This document shows, piece by piece, positions 8,055 to 17,700 of a stretch of 36,147 nt of DNA (positions are counted from its first letter, which is position 1; each line of letters begins with the position of its first letter). Origin of the DNA: Myxococcota bacterium (GTDB taxonomy: Bacteria; Myxococcota_A; Polyangia; HGW-17). Under the pieces are notes generated by a model, which was given only the letters and a program-made list of their open reading frames with translations, did not search any database and was not told the origin of the DNA. A program made the position numbers and the translations under genes. The stretch lies in NCBI GenBank assembly GCA_018821305.1, contig JAHJMN010000059.1, positions 1-36,147 on the forward strand, given 5' to 3'.

Positions 8055-8694
8055 GGGCTTCTCCACCCGGATGGCGCCGGGTTATATACAGGCTTGTGCC
8101 GATGAATATAATAAGAACAGTTCCGGCAATGGCAATGAGGTATTTGTTACCGGAAATTCCCGCACGGGCGGCAAAGGGATATATCAGGGCCGTTGGAATA
8201 AGACCGAAAAACGTGCCGAGAATGTACTTGAAAAATGGAACTCTGGCGCTGCCTGCAAGTACGCTGACTCCAGCATAGTGGGCCAGAGGCATAATCCTCA
8301 GCATGGCAAAAAGCGGAACTGCTCTTTCAATCATCCAGTCATTTCGTATGGTTTCGAGTCTGCCACGGGAAAAGTGAAGTACTAACTGACCAAAAGATGT
8401 TTTTCCAAGGAAAAAAAGGAATGCTCCAGCAAGGAGGTCCGAGATTACTGTGAGCAATGCTCCAACGAGGGGATGAAATAGTAATCCGGCGGATATGAGG
8501 ATCGTAATTCTGGGTAAAAAAAGGCAGATAGCTGAAAAAGCTGAAACGATGAAAAGTAATGGATTATCCTGTAGCAATTCTCTGAGAGGGTACCGAAAAT
8601 ACCAGCCAAGTAAAATCAGGCCGGGAACTGTAACTGTACCGAAAAGCGCTTTCAGAATTTGAAATTTTGTGAGACGGGAATCAGAATCGGACAT
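8044..8694 (-). CDS. TVP38/TMEM64 (DedA-like, VTT-domain) membrane protein
   Basis: The 216-residue integral membrane protein has about five hydrophobic segments. It shows the VTT/SNARE-associated-Golgi pattern: LFLPRITILISAGLLFHPL, then GALLTVISDLLAGAFLFFLG, then FAMLRIMPLAHYAGVSVLAG, which includes the typical R-x-x-P stretch. Relatives act in membrane lipid transport or envelope homeostasis; the exact role here is not determined. I start at the ATG at 8694, which overlaps the cysS stop by 14 bases and gives the family-like N-terminus MSDSDSRLTKF. The upstream alternative at 8787 lies deep in cysS. Its own end overlaps uvrA, which suggests translational coupling. Confidence 0.85.
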   Translation of the reverse strand: MSDSDSRLTKFQILKALFGTVTVPGLILLGWYFRYPLRELLQDNPLLFIVSAFSAICLFLPRITILISAGLLFHPLVGALLTVISDLLAGAFLFFLGKTSFGQLVLHFSRGRLETIRNDWMIERAVPLFAMLRIMPLAHYAGVSVLAGSARVPFFKYILGTFFGLIPTALIYPFAARAGISGNKYLIAIAGTVLIIFIGTSLYITRRHPGGEAREK

Positions 8695-10318
8695 CCCAGG
8701 TGATATATCCGGGCATATCTTTAAAAAAGATGCCCTTTTCGAGAAGGGAGTCCCGGAGGCTATCTGCCAGTTCGAAGTTTCTCTCATCTTTTGCGGCCTT
8801 CCGCTTAGTCATGACTTCTTCAATTTCGGCAACTGTCATTCCCCGCTTGTTAAGCTCAAAATGCCGCATTTTATTAAGAAATTCCGATGGGTCTTGAGTG
8901 AAAAGACCAAGAACTTTTGAACATGTTGTGAGTTCATTAAGGAGAATACTGAGGGTTAAATAATAGCTCTCCTCACCGATTTTTCGTACTTCCTTGGGTC
9001 TGAGGGAGACGAGTTCGTTAATTGATTTTGCCGTTTCTCCGAGATAACTGATGGCAATAGCTGTGTTGAAATCGTCATCCATGGCTTCATTGAACTTGGA
9101 AACGAGTTTTCCAGCGATATCCGGTTTAACGAGAGGTACATCGGGAATTATTTCAACATCTTTTAATATTTCATTCGCCCGCTCAATGGTTTGATAGAAA
9201 TAGTGAACTCTCTCAGCAGCTACATCAACGGAACCACGTAGAACATCACCGTTTTCATTGGTTTTTGTCATGGAGAAGTCGATGGGGCTTGAATAATGAA
9301 CACTTAAAATGAGGTAACGCCATACTTCCGGCATTGCGAGGCGGTTTGCGTCATCAAGGGAAAGGAAGTTACCGAGAGATTTTGACATTTTGACGCCGTC
9401 AACGGTAACAAAACCGTTATGAAGCCAGTATTTGGAAAACTTATGACCGTATCCCGCTTCACTCTGGGCGATTTCGTTTTCGTGATGGGGGAAAATGAGG
9501 TCTTTTCCTCCACCGTGGATATCAAAAGTCTGACCGAGGAAATGGCAGCTCATGGCACTGCACTCGATATGCCACCCGGGACGTCCTTTTCCCCAGGGAC
9601 TGTCCCAACTGACTTCGCCGGTCTTGGCTGCTTTCCATAGTGCAAAGTCAACACCGTTTCGTTTAAGATCACCAGGGGTTACCCTTGCTCCTTCGCGAAG
9701 TTGACTGTAATCGCGGCGGCTTAATACTCCATAATTACCAGTTTTTGAATGGTACGCTTCCACATCAAAATAAACATCACCCCCGGACTCATAACCGAAA
9801 CCGTTATCGATTATTTTCTCAATGAGATCAATGATGTCATTCATGTTTTCGCTGACTCGAGGCTCTTCATCAGGCTCACGCATGTCAAAGGGGCTATAGT
9901 CATTGTGAAACTGAGTTATAAAATAGTCGGAAACGTCAAGTGCAAGAGGTCTCCCGGACTGAGCATTAATTTTCCGAATATTTTCATCATCTGAATCTCT
10001 GAGAACCCAATCAGAGTCTGTGAAAGTATTGTATCTTTCGGATTTCCGCCATGAACCAGTTGGTCCTTCTTCAATTTCTGCACTGCGTCCGAGAATTTTG
10101 TCATCGATATCTGTGAAGTTGCGCACATAAGTAACTTTGTAACCACGATATTCAAGATGCCTTACAATAGCGTCAAAGGACAGACTGCTTCGAAGATGGC
10201 CTATATGACAGCGATCATAAACGGTGACACCACAAACGTAAATACCGGCTTTTCCCGGATCTCGAGGAAGGAATTCGACTTTTTTTCCCGACAGAACATC
10301 ATTAATTATAACAGGCAT
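8681..10318 (-). CDS. cysS: Cysteinyl-tRNA synthetase
   Basis: This class I synthetase charges tRNA-Cys. The HIGH motif is CHIGHLRS (H38-H41) and the KMSKS motif is intact (residues 310-314). Zinc ligands are C29, C253 (IECSAM), H278 and E282 (HHENE). FTDIDDKI and PGWHIECSAMSC are also typical. At 545 residues it is longer than the usual 460-490. The extra length includes about 40 residues (roughly 82-121, containing PTGSWRKSERYNTFTDSDW) inserted after the DIDDK motif. The start is firm: AGGGAG lies six bases before the ATG, and the upstream RSH gene ends three bases before the cysS start. It is followed by the overlapping membrane-protein gene. Confidence 0.97.
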   Translation of the reverse strand: MPVIINDVLSGKKVEFLPRDPGKAGIYVCGVTVYDRCHIGHLRSSLSFDAIVRHLEYRGYKVTYVRNFTDIDDKILGRSAEIEEGPTGSWRKSERYNTFTDSDWVLRDSDDENIRKINAQSGRPLALDVSDYFITQFHNDYSPFDMREPDEEPRVSENMNDIIDLIEKIIDNGFGYESGGDVYFDVEAYHSKTGNYGVLSRRDYSQLREGARVTPGDLKRNGVDFALWKAAKTGEVSWDSPWGKGRPGWHIECSAMSCHFLGQTFDIHGGGKDLIFPHHENEIAQSEAGYGHKFSKYWLHNGFVTVDGVKMSKSLGNFLSLDDANRLAMPEVWRYLILSVHYSSPIDFSMTKTNENGDVLRGSVDVAAERVHYFYQTIERANEILKDVEIIPDVPLVKPDIAGKLVSKFNEAMDDDFNTAIAISYLGETAKSINELVSLRPKEVRKIGEESYYLTLSILLNELTTCSKVLGLFTQDPSEFLNKMRHFELNKRGMTVAEIEEVMTKRKAAKDERNFELADSLRDSLLEKGIFFKDMPGYITWDVRF

Positions 10319-10321
10319 TTC

Positions 10322-12595
10322 TTACTCCCTGACAAAAGAAATCTTTCTGACTTCTTTGACTTTTCTTAAAAGCCGGATGCAGGAGACAAACCTCTTCCGG
10401 TCAATATCTTCATTTTCGTCGGTGCGGAGTTTGAGGGTGATAAGAATTTCAAGCAGTTCATTAACAACGGGTGTGCTGTCTGCTTTCAGGGCAATAATGT
10501 TCAGATGGCTTTTTCCAATGAGGCTGGTAATCCTGCCTACAAGGCCAACGGAATCCGTGACAAAAATTTGCATTGTCAGTCGCGAAGGGAATTTGACGTC
10601 CCATTCGATTGGGATCTGAGGAATTTCCTCAGACAGCGCCGGACAGCTTGCCAGATGGAGTTGGATTAAACCCAACTGATTGAAATCACTCTCAACTCTC
10701 AGATGCTGCATAACAACATTTTCATCAACCAAAGGAACAATGTTGCAGCAGTCCGGATACTGATACATCAAATCAAAGAAACTGTCTATCTTGCGTGGGA
10801 TCTTTCTCCAGGTTTTTCTGAAAATTCCCTGCACCGGTATGTGGATCCCATGGGATTCAAAAATTTCTGACACTGTACATTTTCCAAGACCCACATCAAT
10901 TATTTCATCAACGGAAAGCAGTGATGTTTCGTCAGATTCATCAAAAATTATTACATCCTGCATCTGGTTGAATTCCAGGAATCTTTTACAGACAGCTTTT
11001 CCTAGTTCATACGCTTTTCCCGTGTAGTAGGTTCGCACGGTTTTGCGATAGTTTTCAATGGCTATGCGGCTTTTCATTATGTGCAGAAAACTCTCGCTTA
11101 TGACTGGCTCGGAGCCCGTGATAATTTCCACGTGATCTCCGTGTCTCAGTATTTGAAGTCTGGTCACTTCGCGGCCGTTGACGGAAGCTCCGGAGCAGTA
11201 TAAGCCAAGGTCTCCATCAAGAATGTAGGCCAGGTCGAGAACTGTTGAATCCTTTGGTATTCTAAGGAAACGGTTGTTGTAAAGCCGCACTTGAATATCC
11301 GTTACGGCATTAATGGCTTCCTGCTGGAGTTCATTGTAGTGCATGTCGGATATTTCAATGATATTATTAATAAATGCATTTAAAGAGCGGGAATAGAACT
11401 GCCGGAGTTCAGCGTTTTTAAAATCACTTAATATACCCCAGTCAATGACTCCCTCGGTTTCCATGGAAACAATTTCAAGCTGCCATGCATTATTATTAAA
11501 GAAAATTTGGGTGTTGAGGGCTTTATAACCATTAGCAAGCGGACTTACAACATAATCCTTCCAACTGTCGGGAATAATGTGAAGTTTGCCTTCCATATTG
11601 CGATCGGGGCTGGTAGCCGCTCCGTGAATCAGGCCGAGGACGGTATACATGTCTGGAATTGAAGGAACTCTTACCCTCAGTTTCAATGGAAGCCCAGAAA
11701 ATTTAATGGTTTTGGTGGAATGATCGAGGAAGTCCGCCATTGTGGGATACAATGGGTGAAATTTCACATTTACTTTCTCGTTAATGGCGGATTTCAGCAG
11801 TTCTTGAACATGATTTCGATCGGCGATATAGTTGTTCTGCCGCTCGGTACTTCTTAAGGAAAGACGCTGATACTCCGAAGAGAAAAACGGTTTCATACTC
11901 TTGGTTGTAAGCTCCGTTGCGATTTCCCGCATTCCAAGTATGTTCGCCAGGGAGGAGTATATATATATTGTCTCTCTGGCATAACGCTGCTGCTTTTCTT
12001 CGCGGAAAACCTCGACGGTTTTCATATTGTCGAGGCGATCGAGGAGTTTGATTAAAACCGTCCTGAGAAGATTGTCCTCACTTGATGCACCCATGATCTT
12101 GAAAAATGTTGCAACTTTGTCACGGTCGATAAAATCTTTATTGTCGCTCTTAACTTTGCTGAGTCCATTGACGATTTCTGCCACATCTTTGCCGAAGTCG
12201 TTAACAATAATATCTTCAGTATATTCAGTGTCTTCTATCACATCATGCAATAGAGCTGCAATGATACCATCCCGGTCGATGCCATGCTCTGCGCAGGCAG
12301 TGGCAACATTAATCGGGTGAGTAACATAGGGTTCACCGGTCTTGCGGGGGCTTTGCCCGGAGTGGGCCAGAATTGCAAATAGAAGTGCTTTTTCTATATC
12401 TTCAAATATATTTTCCTGGTTTCCCCAGTGACGCCACACAAAATTCAGGAGGTTTGAACACGCTCTTACAAGGGAATTTATGTGTCGTTCACGGGTGCCT
12501 TCGTCTTCCCAGAATTGTTTCCAAGGTTCCCAGACTAGTTGTTTTATTTCAGGTTTTAACGCATTTGCTCTTGCCGCAGGACTGAAAAAATTCAT
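10322..12595 (-). CDS. Long RelA/SpoT homologue with intact hydrolase and degenerate synthetase
   Basis: RSH proteins make and break the alarmone (p)ppGpp. The N-terminal HD hydrolase looks complete: TGEPYVTHP (H93), LLHDVIEDT (H117, D118, E121, D122) and LLDRLDNM (D186, N190). The synthetase region (about 275-387) is recognisable from KDYVVSPLANGY, but key motifs are lost. The usual basic GRPKHIYSIY segment is FHPLYPTMADF, the D of the D-x-x-A-x-R segment is missing (LPLKLRVRV), and QIRT with the following A-E-x-G is absent (LEIVSMETEGVIDWG). A TGS domain (about 431-495) and a C-terminal ACT domain (about 685-757) follow. I infer a SpoT-like alarmone hydrolase. GGTGAT precedes the ATG; cysS follows after three bases. 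Confidence 0.9.
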   Translation of the reverse strand: MNFFSPAARANALKPEIKQLVWEPWKQFWEDEGTRERHINSLVRACSNLLNFVWRHWGNQENIFEDIEKALLFAILAHSGQSPRKTGEPYVTHPINVATACAEHGIDRDGIIAALLHDVIEDTEYTEDIIVNDFGKDVAEIVNGLSKVKSDNKDFIDRDKVATFFKIMGASSEDNLLRTVLIKLLDRLDNMKTVEVFREEKQQRYARETIYIYSSLANILGMREIATELTTKSMKPFFSSEYQRLSLRSTERQNNYIADRNHVQELLKSAINEKVNVKFHPLYPTMADFLDHSTKTIKFSGLPLKLRVRVPSIPDMYTVLGLIHGAATSPDRNMEGKLHIIPDSWKDYVVSPLANGYKALNTQIFFNNNAWQLEIVSMETEGVIDWGILSDFKNAELRQFYSRSLNAFINNIIEISDMHYNELQQEAINAVTDIQVRLYNNRFLRIPKDSTVLDLAYILDGDLGLYCSGASVNGREVTRLQILRHGDHVEIITGSEPVISESFLHIMKSRIAIENYRKTVRTYYTGKAYELGKAVCKRFLEFNQMQDVIIFDESDETSLLSVDEIIDVGLGKCTVSEIFESHGIHIPVQGIFRKTWRKIPRKIDSFFDLMYQYPDCCNIVPLVDENVVMQHLRVESDFNQLGLIQLHLASCPALSEEIPQIPIEWDVKFPSRLTMQIFVTDSVGLVGRITSLIGKSHLNIIALKADSTPVVNELLEILITLKLRTDENEDIDRKRFVSCIRLLRKVKEVRKISFVRE

Positions 12596-12640
12596 ACATC
12601 ACCAGCAACACATTTTGTGTCGACCAAATGATATACAGTT

Positions 12641-13195
12641 TCAGGGCAATACACAACCATTGATATTATCCTGCACGTTATCAATTGTTACTTTGAGGGT
12701 GTCACATTCATCTTCAAGAGGGCAATCATCGCTTGTTACGCAGGGGGTGTAGCAGACATTCCGAAAACACCAGCCGCTTAAACACTGATCATGGCTGGCA
12801 CATGCGTATCCGCCAAGGCGGCCGTTCTCAATGGGAGGAGAAATGCACCAGTTAGACAGGGAATTATCCGCATCTGCTAGAGCTGTGCACACAAGACCCT
12901 CTTCACAATCAGCTTGAACTGTACATTCGGGAGTTTCAGGAATGGGGGCACAGTAGCCATCAAGACACCCAGTGCCCGACCAGCAAGTTTTATCTTCTGT
13001 CCAGATCATTTCTCCGGAAACTGCGTCTTTGATGCACACGGTAATATTTGTTGAATCCTCACTGCAACTCAGGGCGCCACTCTTACAGGGAGGTGCATAA
13101 TCCGGGTCGTAATCAGGATTTGGCTCTGTGCAGGCATTTAAACTGAAAAACACAAGCAAGGAAGAAGTAATAGTTATGCGGGATAAATATTTCAT
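12641..13195 (-). CDS. Cys-rich lipoprotein
   Basis: The 184-residue product has a lipoprotein signal peptide (SSLLVFFSLNAC, lipidated C22). Its short mature domain is packed with cysteines in repeated D-x-D-C/C-x-x-G-x-C patterns, such as CTVQADCEEGLVC, CASHDQCLSGWC and CVTSDDCPLEDEC. These small disulfide-rich modules are common in secreted proteins of myxobacteria and relatives; no enzymatic function is apparent. The gene starts six bases after the stop of the upstream coiled-coil protein gene, so the two are surely co-transcribed. Only 45 bases separate it from the RSH gene, suggesting one longer transcript. Confidence 0.8.
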   Translation of the reverse strand: MKYLSRITITSSLLVFFSLNACTEPNPDYDPDYAPPCKSGALSCSEDSTNITVCIKDAVSGEMIWTEDKTCWSGTGCLDGYCAPIPETPECTVQADCEEGLVCTALADADNSLSNWCISPPIENGRLGGYACASHDQCLSGWCFRNVCYTPCVTSDDCPLEDECDTLKVTIDNVQDNINGCVLP

Positions 13196-13201
13196 GGGTA
13201 A

Positions 13202-14113
13202 TTAGAACCTCAGACCAAAGTTTATTCCGGCACTGTCTTTTGACACCGTCGGTGTAAAAATGCTTTCTCCCCTTTTTTTCATGCGCAGATACAGCCATGT
13301 TGCTGCTGTTCCGAATACTGCACCGGAAATCAGGAACCCGGCTCCGGCGCCACCTGTTGCGTACCTTTCGGGGCAATGCTGAGTATATTTTGCATCACAA
13401 CTGGCACCGTTATCGAGGGCCAGCAGAACGATTCCTGTAGTTACAGCGGCCAATGACAAAACTGATGAAGACCAGAACCATAATCTTTCCGGTGGTTTGG
13501 GATGATCCCATCCGGGGAGTTTGAGAAGCTGTGGCTTTCCAGGCCGATTTACAACAACAGGGCCCATAGCAAGAAGCTTTTTCTTGAGTTCAGCTTTTTT
13601 CTTCTCAAGTTCTTTAATTTTCTGTTCGTTTAGTGCCTTCTGCTTATCCGCTGCTTCTTTCTTTAATTTTTCAATTTCTTTGCTGTAAATTATTTCCAGT
13701 TTAGCAAGAAGAATAGACCGATGTTCGCTGACACTGTCTTCTGCTTCTGCAATTGTGCAGATCTCGCACTTGCCTTTTACTTCAACTAGAGTCTCGCCAG
13801 TGAGACGACTTATCCACAGTGTGAACAAATAAGTGTTCTCAGTTTTGGAAAAGTGTGAACGGAGAGACAGTTGAAGAGATCCTTCCTGTTTCATGTTCCA
13901 TCCGAGTTTGGTGTCTTTTTCCAGAAGTTTTTTCTCTATACGGTTCTGGACAAACAAAGGCACCTTGTCTACATTTTTCCATTTCGGCGTGTAAACAAGT
14001 AGTTCTTTCAAAGGAGTTACGGGTTTTACAGTACTTTCCTGCTTTGCTGGTTTTTCCTGTGCATTTATTTGTGACGAATAAATTGAAATAAGGATAAAAA
14101 TAATTACTCTCAT
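13202..14113 (-). CDS. Exported protein with coiled coil and two C-terminal membrane helices
   Basis: The 303-residue protein has a signal peptide (MRVIIFILISIYSSQINA). A ~120-residue domain with SLQLSLRSHFSKTENTYLF and the cysteine pair CEIC follows. Then comes a strongly charged coiled-coil run (about 140-182, rich in E, K and A) and two hydrophobic segments (about 213-234 and 254-276) separated by a short loop with two Cys. The closing SKDSAGINFGLRF looks like a final strand. This layout is often seen in myxobacterial envelope proteins of unknown role. It is the first gene of a six-gene minus-strand run. The ATG at 14113 has only a weak ribosome site (AAGTAAG). Confidence 0.7.
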   Translation of the reverse strand: MRVIIFILISIYSSQINAQEKPAKQESTVKPVTPLKELLVYTPKWKNVDKVPLFVQNRIEKKLLEKDTKLGWNMKQEGSLQLSLRSHFSKTENTYLFTLWISRLTGETLVEVKGKCEICTIAEAEDSVSEHRSILLAKLEIIYSKEIEKLKKEAADKQKALNEQKIKELEKKKAELKKKLLAMGPVVVNRPGKPQLLKLPGWDHPKPPERLWFWSSSVLSLAAVTTGIVLLALDNGASCDAKYTQHCPERYATGGAGAGFLISGAVFGTAATWLYLRMKKRGESIFTPTVSKDSAGINFGLRF

Positions 14114-14235
14114 AACTTACTTATTACCACGTCTGGGGAATGATTCAAAACAAATATAACAGATAAAAAACACTTGCATTCATGTGTTAGTTGTGCTAAA
14201 TGCTTGCTTCGCTGAGGCCATGAGTCGCAGTGAAT

Positions 14236-14312
14236 GGAGAGCATAGCTCAGTTGGTAGAGTACCAGGTTGTGGTCCTGGGCGTCGTGGGTTCGATCCCCA
14301 TTGCTCTCCCCA
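14236..14312 (+). tRNA. tRNA-His (anticodon GTG)
   Basis: A complete cloverleaf is visible. The acceptor stem GAGAGCA (14237-14243) pairs with TGCTCTC (14302-14308). The extra G-1 typical of tRNA-His (14236) faces the discriminator C (14309). CCA is encoded at 14310-14312. The anticodon stem CCAGG/CCTGG frames the anticodon GTG at 14270-14272. The T-loop TTCGATC is present with its stem GTGGG/CCCAT. It is a single tRNA between two protein-coding blocks. Confidence 0.97.
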
Positions 14313-14338
14313 AAACGGACTTCGGTCCGTTTTTTTTT
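14313..14338 (+). terminator. Intrinsic terminator of tRNA-His
   Basis: AAACGGAC, a TTCG tetraloop and GTCCGTTT form a strong stem followed by a run of T up to 14338, immediately after the tRNA CCA end. Confidence 0.93.
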
Positions 14339-14366
14339 ACCCCCTATATGGACATTGTTGTTAATA

Positions 14367-14673
14367 GAGCCGCTTCCTGAGTAAAAGGATCGAAATCTAA
14401 AAAGTGAATATTTGCTTCAATTATTTGTAATTATGCATTGATATTAGATGGTTACGCCCTGAACCTGATCCTGTTTGCCTGACTACCTGTGTCCCTGTTT
14501 AAAATTTCAGGGAATCAGGAAATCAGTAGCAGGAACAGGGAGGCTATTTTTGCTTTGCAAAAATGCAAGGTGAAAACAGGTAGGCAATTTCGCGCAGCGG
14601 AATGCTTTAGAGGGGCTCTTTCCTGTAGCATTTCTTTAAACTGAGTCACAATCGTATTACAAAGGAAGCGGGC
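14367..14673 (+). repeat. Family-1 repeat, copy B (reference full-length copy)
   Basis: This 307-base element has imperfect terminal inverted repeats. The left end is GCCGCTTCCTGAGTAAAAGG followed by ATCG (14369-14392). The right end reverse-complements to GCCCGCTTCCTTTGTAATAC followed by GATTG; about 18 of 24 bases match. TAATA flanks both sides (14362-14366 and 14674-14678), a likely target duplication. The centre is an imperfect hairpin with CCTG words on one arm (14460-14495) and CAGG words on the other (14508-14542). No gene lies within it. With short flanks it accounts for the gap between the tRNA terminator and the gene ending at 14729. Confidence 0.85.
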
Positions 14674-14728
14674 TAATACGGCAGTGCCGAGCAGTAGAAA
14701 AATTTTAACCGGATAGGCAGGACAGTAA

Positions 14729-17700
14729 TTATTTGCCGACTATGCCTGTGTAGATGGAGTAGATTTCAACGAAATAGCGCAGGGCAGGGTTTCCAAGGAT
14801 GTCGGGCTGTGCATGAAGATTTACAGCATAATTGGAGATATAAAGCCTTTCTCCGCGGATTTCAGTATCAATGTAGAATCCGAAAGAACCTTGATAGGGT
14901 TCTTCTCCCCCTCGAAGGACCGAAACTGCCCAGGCAGGATCTGCAGCGGAGGCATCGTATTCAGCAATGAAAAGCTCCTGTGTGGTGGAATCCTGCCACA
15001 GGGTCCATATTTTGGGGCCGGCAGTTTCAATGGCACAATCCGCTCCGAAATAATGTTGAACGGGCATGGGAAGGCCTTCCTGATTTGGGCCATCATCGAC
15101 GCGGAAACCGTCATCCATGAGAACTTCCTCAATTTCCAGAGTGGAAAGATTGAGAGTGGAGAACCACAGAGTCTTCTGCATGGAATCCTGATACAGGAAA
15201 TGTACTGTTTCCTGATTCTGTCCATTTATTGAATGAGTGGCAAAAAGACCACGGGGAAGAGATGTCTCAGAGCCTTCGGCAATGATCATTGGATCCGTGA
15301 AATCACCACCAACAACTTCCTGATAACTGAATTTAAGAGCTCCTTCATACTGGTCATACCATGAAATGCTGACTCTACCGTCTTCAAAGCGGGAATGCTG
15401 AACGAAAAGTCCGGTTCCCTGCGGCCAGTCGTCAATAACAGCATTCATGTCCGGGAAGGGATAGTCAACACTTTCAACGGTGTAGAAAGACCAATCAGTG
15501 GGGCTCATGGGAAGGGGTACATTCGCCTGTGCAAAGCGGATTTCACTTGTGAGTCCGGTGCCAGCGGCGTTGGGAATATTGTTTACCATGTAGACAATAC
15601 CGGGAGCAGAATCACTGTCCCGGATGGAAAGATGATTGAAGAATCCGGCAGATCCGAAATCGGTACCGGTGGGATCACCACCATCATCAAGATCGTAGGA
15701 AACGAAGTTAGTACCATCCGTTGAGTATGTTATCCTCAGGGAGCCAGTGGTTGTGTTACGGTGAGCAACAATTGGCTGATTGATTGATAATTTACCAATG
15801 GACGTGTATTCGCCTACATCCTGTCCCGGAGCGGAAATTCCCCATCTTACGTCACTTTGGGGAAGAGCAACGGGGCCCGCGGGAACGCCATCAACGAAAA
15901 ACCAGTCCTGAGGACGAATCATGGTGGGTTCGCTGTCTGAAACCAGAACTTGCGAAAGCATGAGATCCCCATAAGTCATGTTATATCCGCTGACCCAGGC
16001 GTAAGAACCGATGACAGTGATGCTTGAGTGTGGACCGGGAATTCCCCAGGGAATGTCATCAACACAATCACAAAAACCCCCGATACAGAGAGCTATTTCG
16101 TCGTCCGGGCAGGAAACGCCGGCACAGTCGTCGTCAATCTGGCAAGAGGGGTTTGTGTTGTTATTGTCAGATTTTTTGTTATCAGCGCAGCCCGAAGCGA
16201 AAGCCATCACAGCAACGAGAGCAATTGCTGGAATCAGAAAGCGCCTGCGCATTTTAAACGCTGCGAAGAAAGCAAGACCGATAAGGAACATTGGAATGGA
16301 CGATGATTGGTTTTTGCCTGATGAAGAACATCCGAAGCCATACCAGTTTTCCTCCAGTTTGGGAGTGTTACGCAATACAGTAATATCATAAGTACCTACG
16401 TTGCCAGTTTCGTCCATTACCCGGACTTTAAGAATTCCCGCAGTGGACCATTTATCAGCATAGTTCGAAGTGATAACATTGAACGTAGACCAATCAGACC
16501 ATTTTTCACCCTCAAGAATGCTGTATTTGAGGTTTTCCCGTGGAGTAACAAAGTCATTTCCCACGAGGGTTATTTCAGAGCCTTCAGTTTCGGCATAAAC
16601 TGTTGGTGCAACGGAGTCCATTATGAACTCAAGCTCAATGTGATTGAGATTTAAGGATCTGGGAGAACCAATTTTGCGTCCGCGTATGTCAATGCGGTGT
16701 TTTCCCTGAAGGAACAGTGCATAGTCAGTAATTTCGAGCTCGTTTGCATTATGGAAATGGGACCAGGTGCCGTTGTTCAGCCTGTACTGGTATTCTCCAT
16801 CCTGACCTTCAATAGAAATGGTTACCTTCGGCCAAGCATCGTCAAGACCCTTGAGTGTGTTGCGGAGTCTCTCGGGAGAGTAGTTCTTAACTCCGGTAAC
16901 AGCAGCATTGAATTGATGGGGATACATGTCGAGTTTCTTTGTTCCCGGATTCTTGGAAATAACCTTGGCATTGATGAGGAGTGCATCCTGAGCTGTTGTT
17001 GCTTTGAATTCAAGATTGTCAAGTTGTACTATCTTCCAGGTGAGATACTGACCGTTGGAGTTCAACTTGGTAATTTCGTAGTTCGGCATTGGAATAGGCT
17101 GGAGTGCACCCGTGAGCATCGGCATAATCATTGAGAGAATTGACGGGAAGATAGCTTCAATATCTTCGGGGTTTTCACGAATGAGCTCGCTGTTCAAAAT
17201 TCTTGCGGTTATGAGATTTTCGTCAACAGGTCTCAGAACGGGCATAACCGTAACGTTGCCTTCTTCATCGACTCCTTCTTCAAGGTCCATCTGAAGGTGC
17301 ATGTCAAGGGCAAGAGTTAGGGCCCGGGCGTAGCGACCGTTTACAAAAGGATAAAGGTCAATCTGAAAATCCTGAAGATAAACATCGATGAGAGAGTTGG
17401 CTGAATCGCCGCCCATTCCGATGTCAAACTGAATCGCCGTCTGGGGCCTGATTTCAAGAATTAATGGTGCATCACCCGCTTTTCGATCGATAATTTCAGC
17501 CATCGAAGGAATAAGAACGCTGAATGTACCGACTTTAACGAGTTCGTTCTGCTCAGTGCCAAGGGAAATACAGAGTGCTCCGGAGTTTACGAAGTGGAAA
17601 CCCGCCAGATTGAGCATATCTTTGGTGATAGCGATACTGATGTCAGCCATATCGCCGTTTTCAAACTTGAGATAGGCTTGATCGAACTGACCATTGTATT

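Noticed and set aside
14174-14200. TTGCAT and GCTAAA as the tRNA-His promoter
   Set aside because: The spacing is only 15 bases and the -10 is poor, so it is not convincing.
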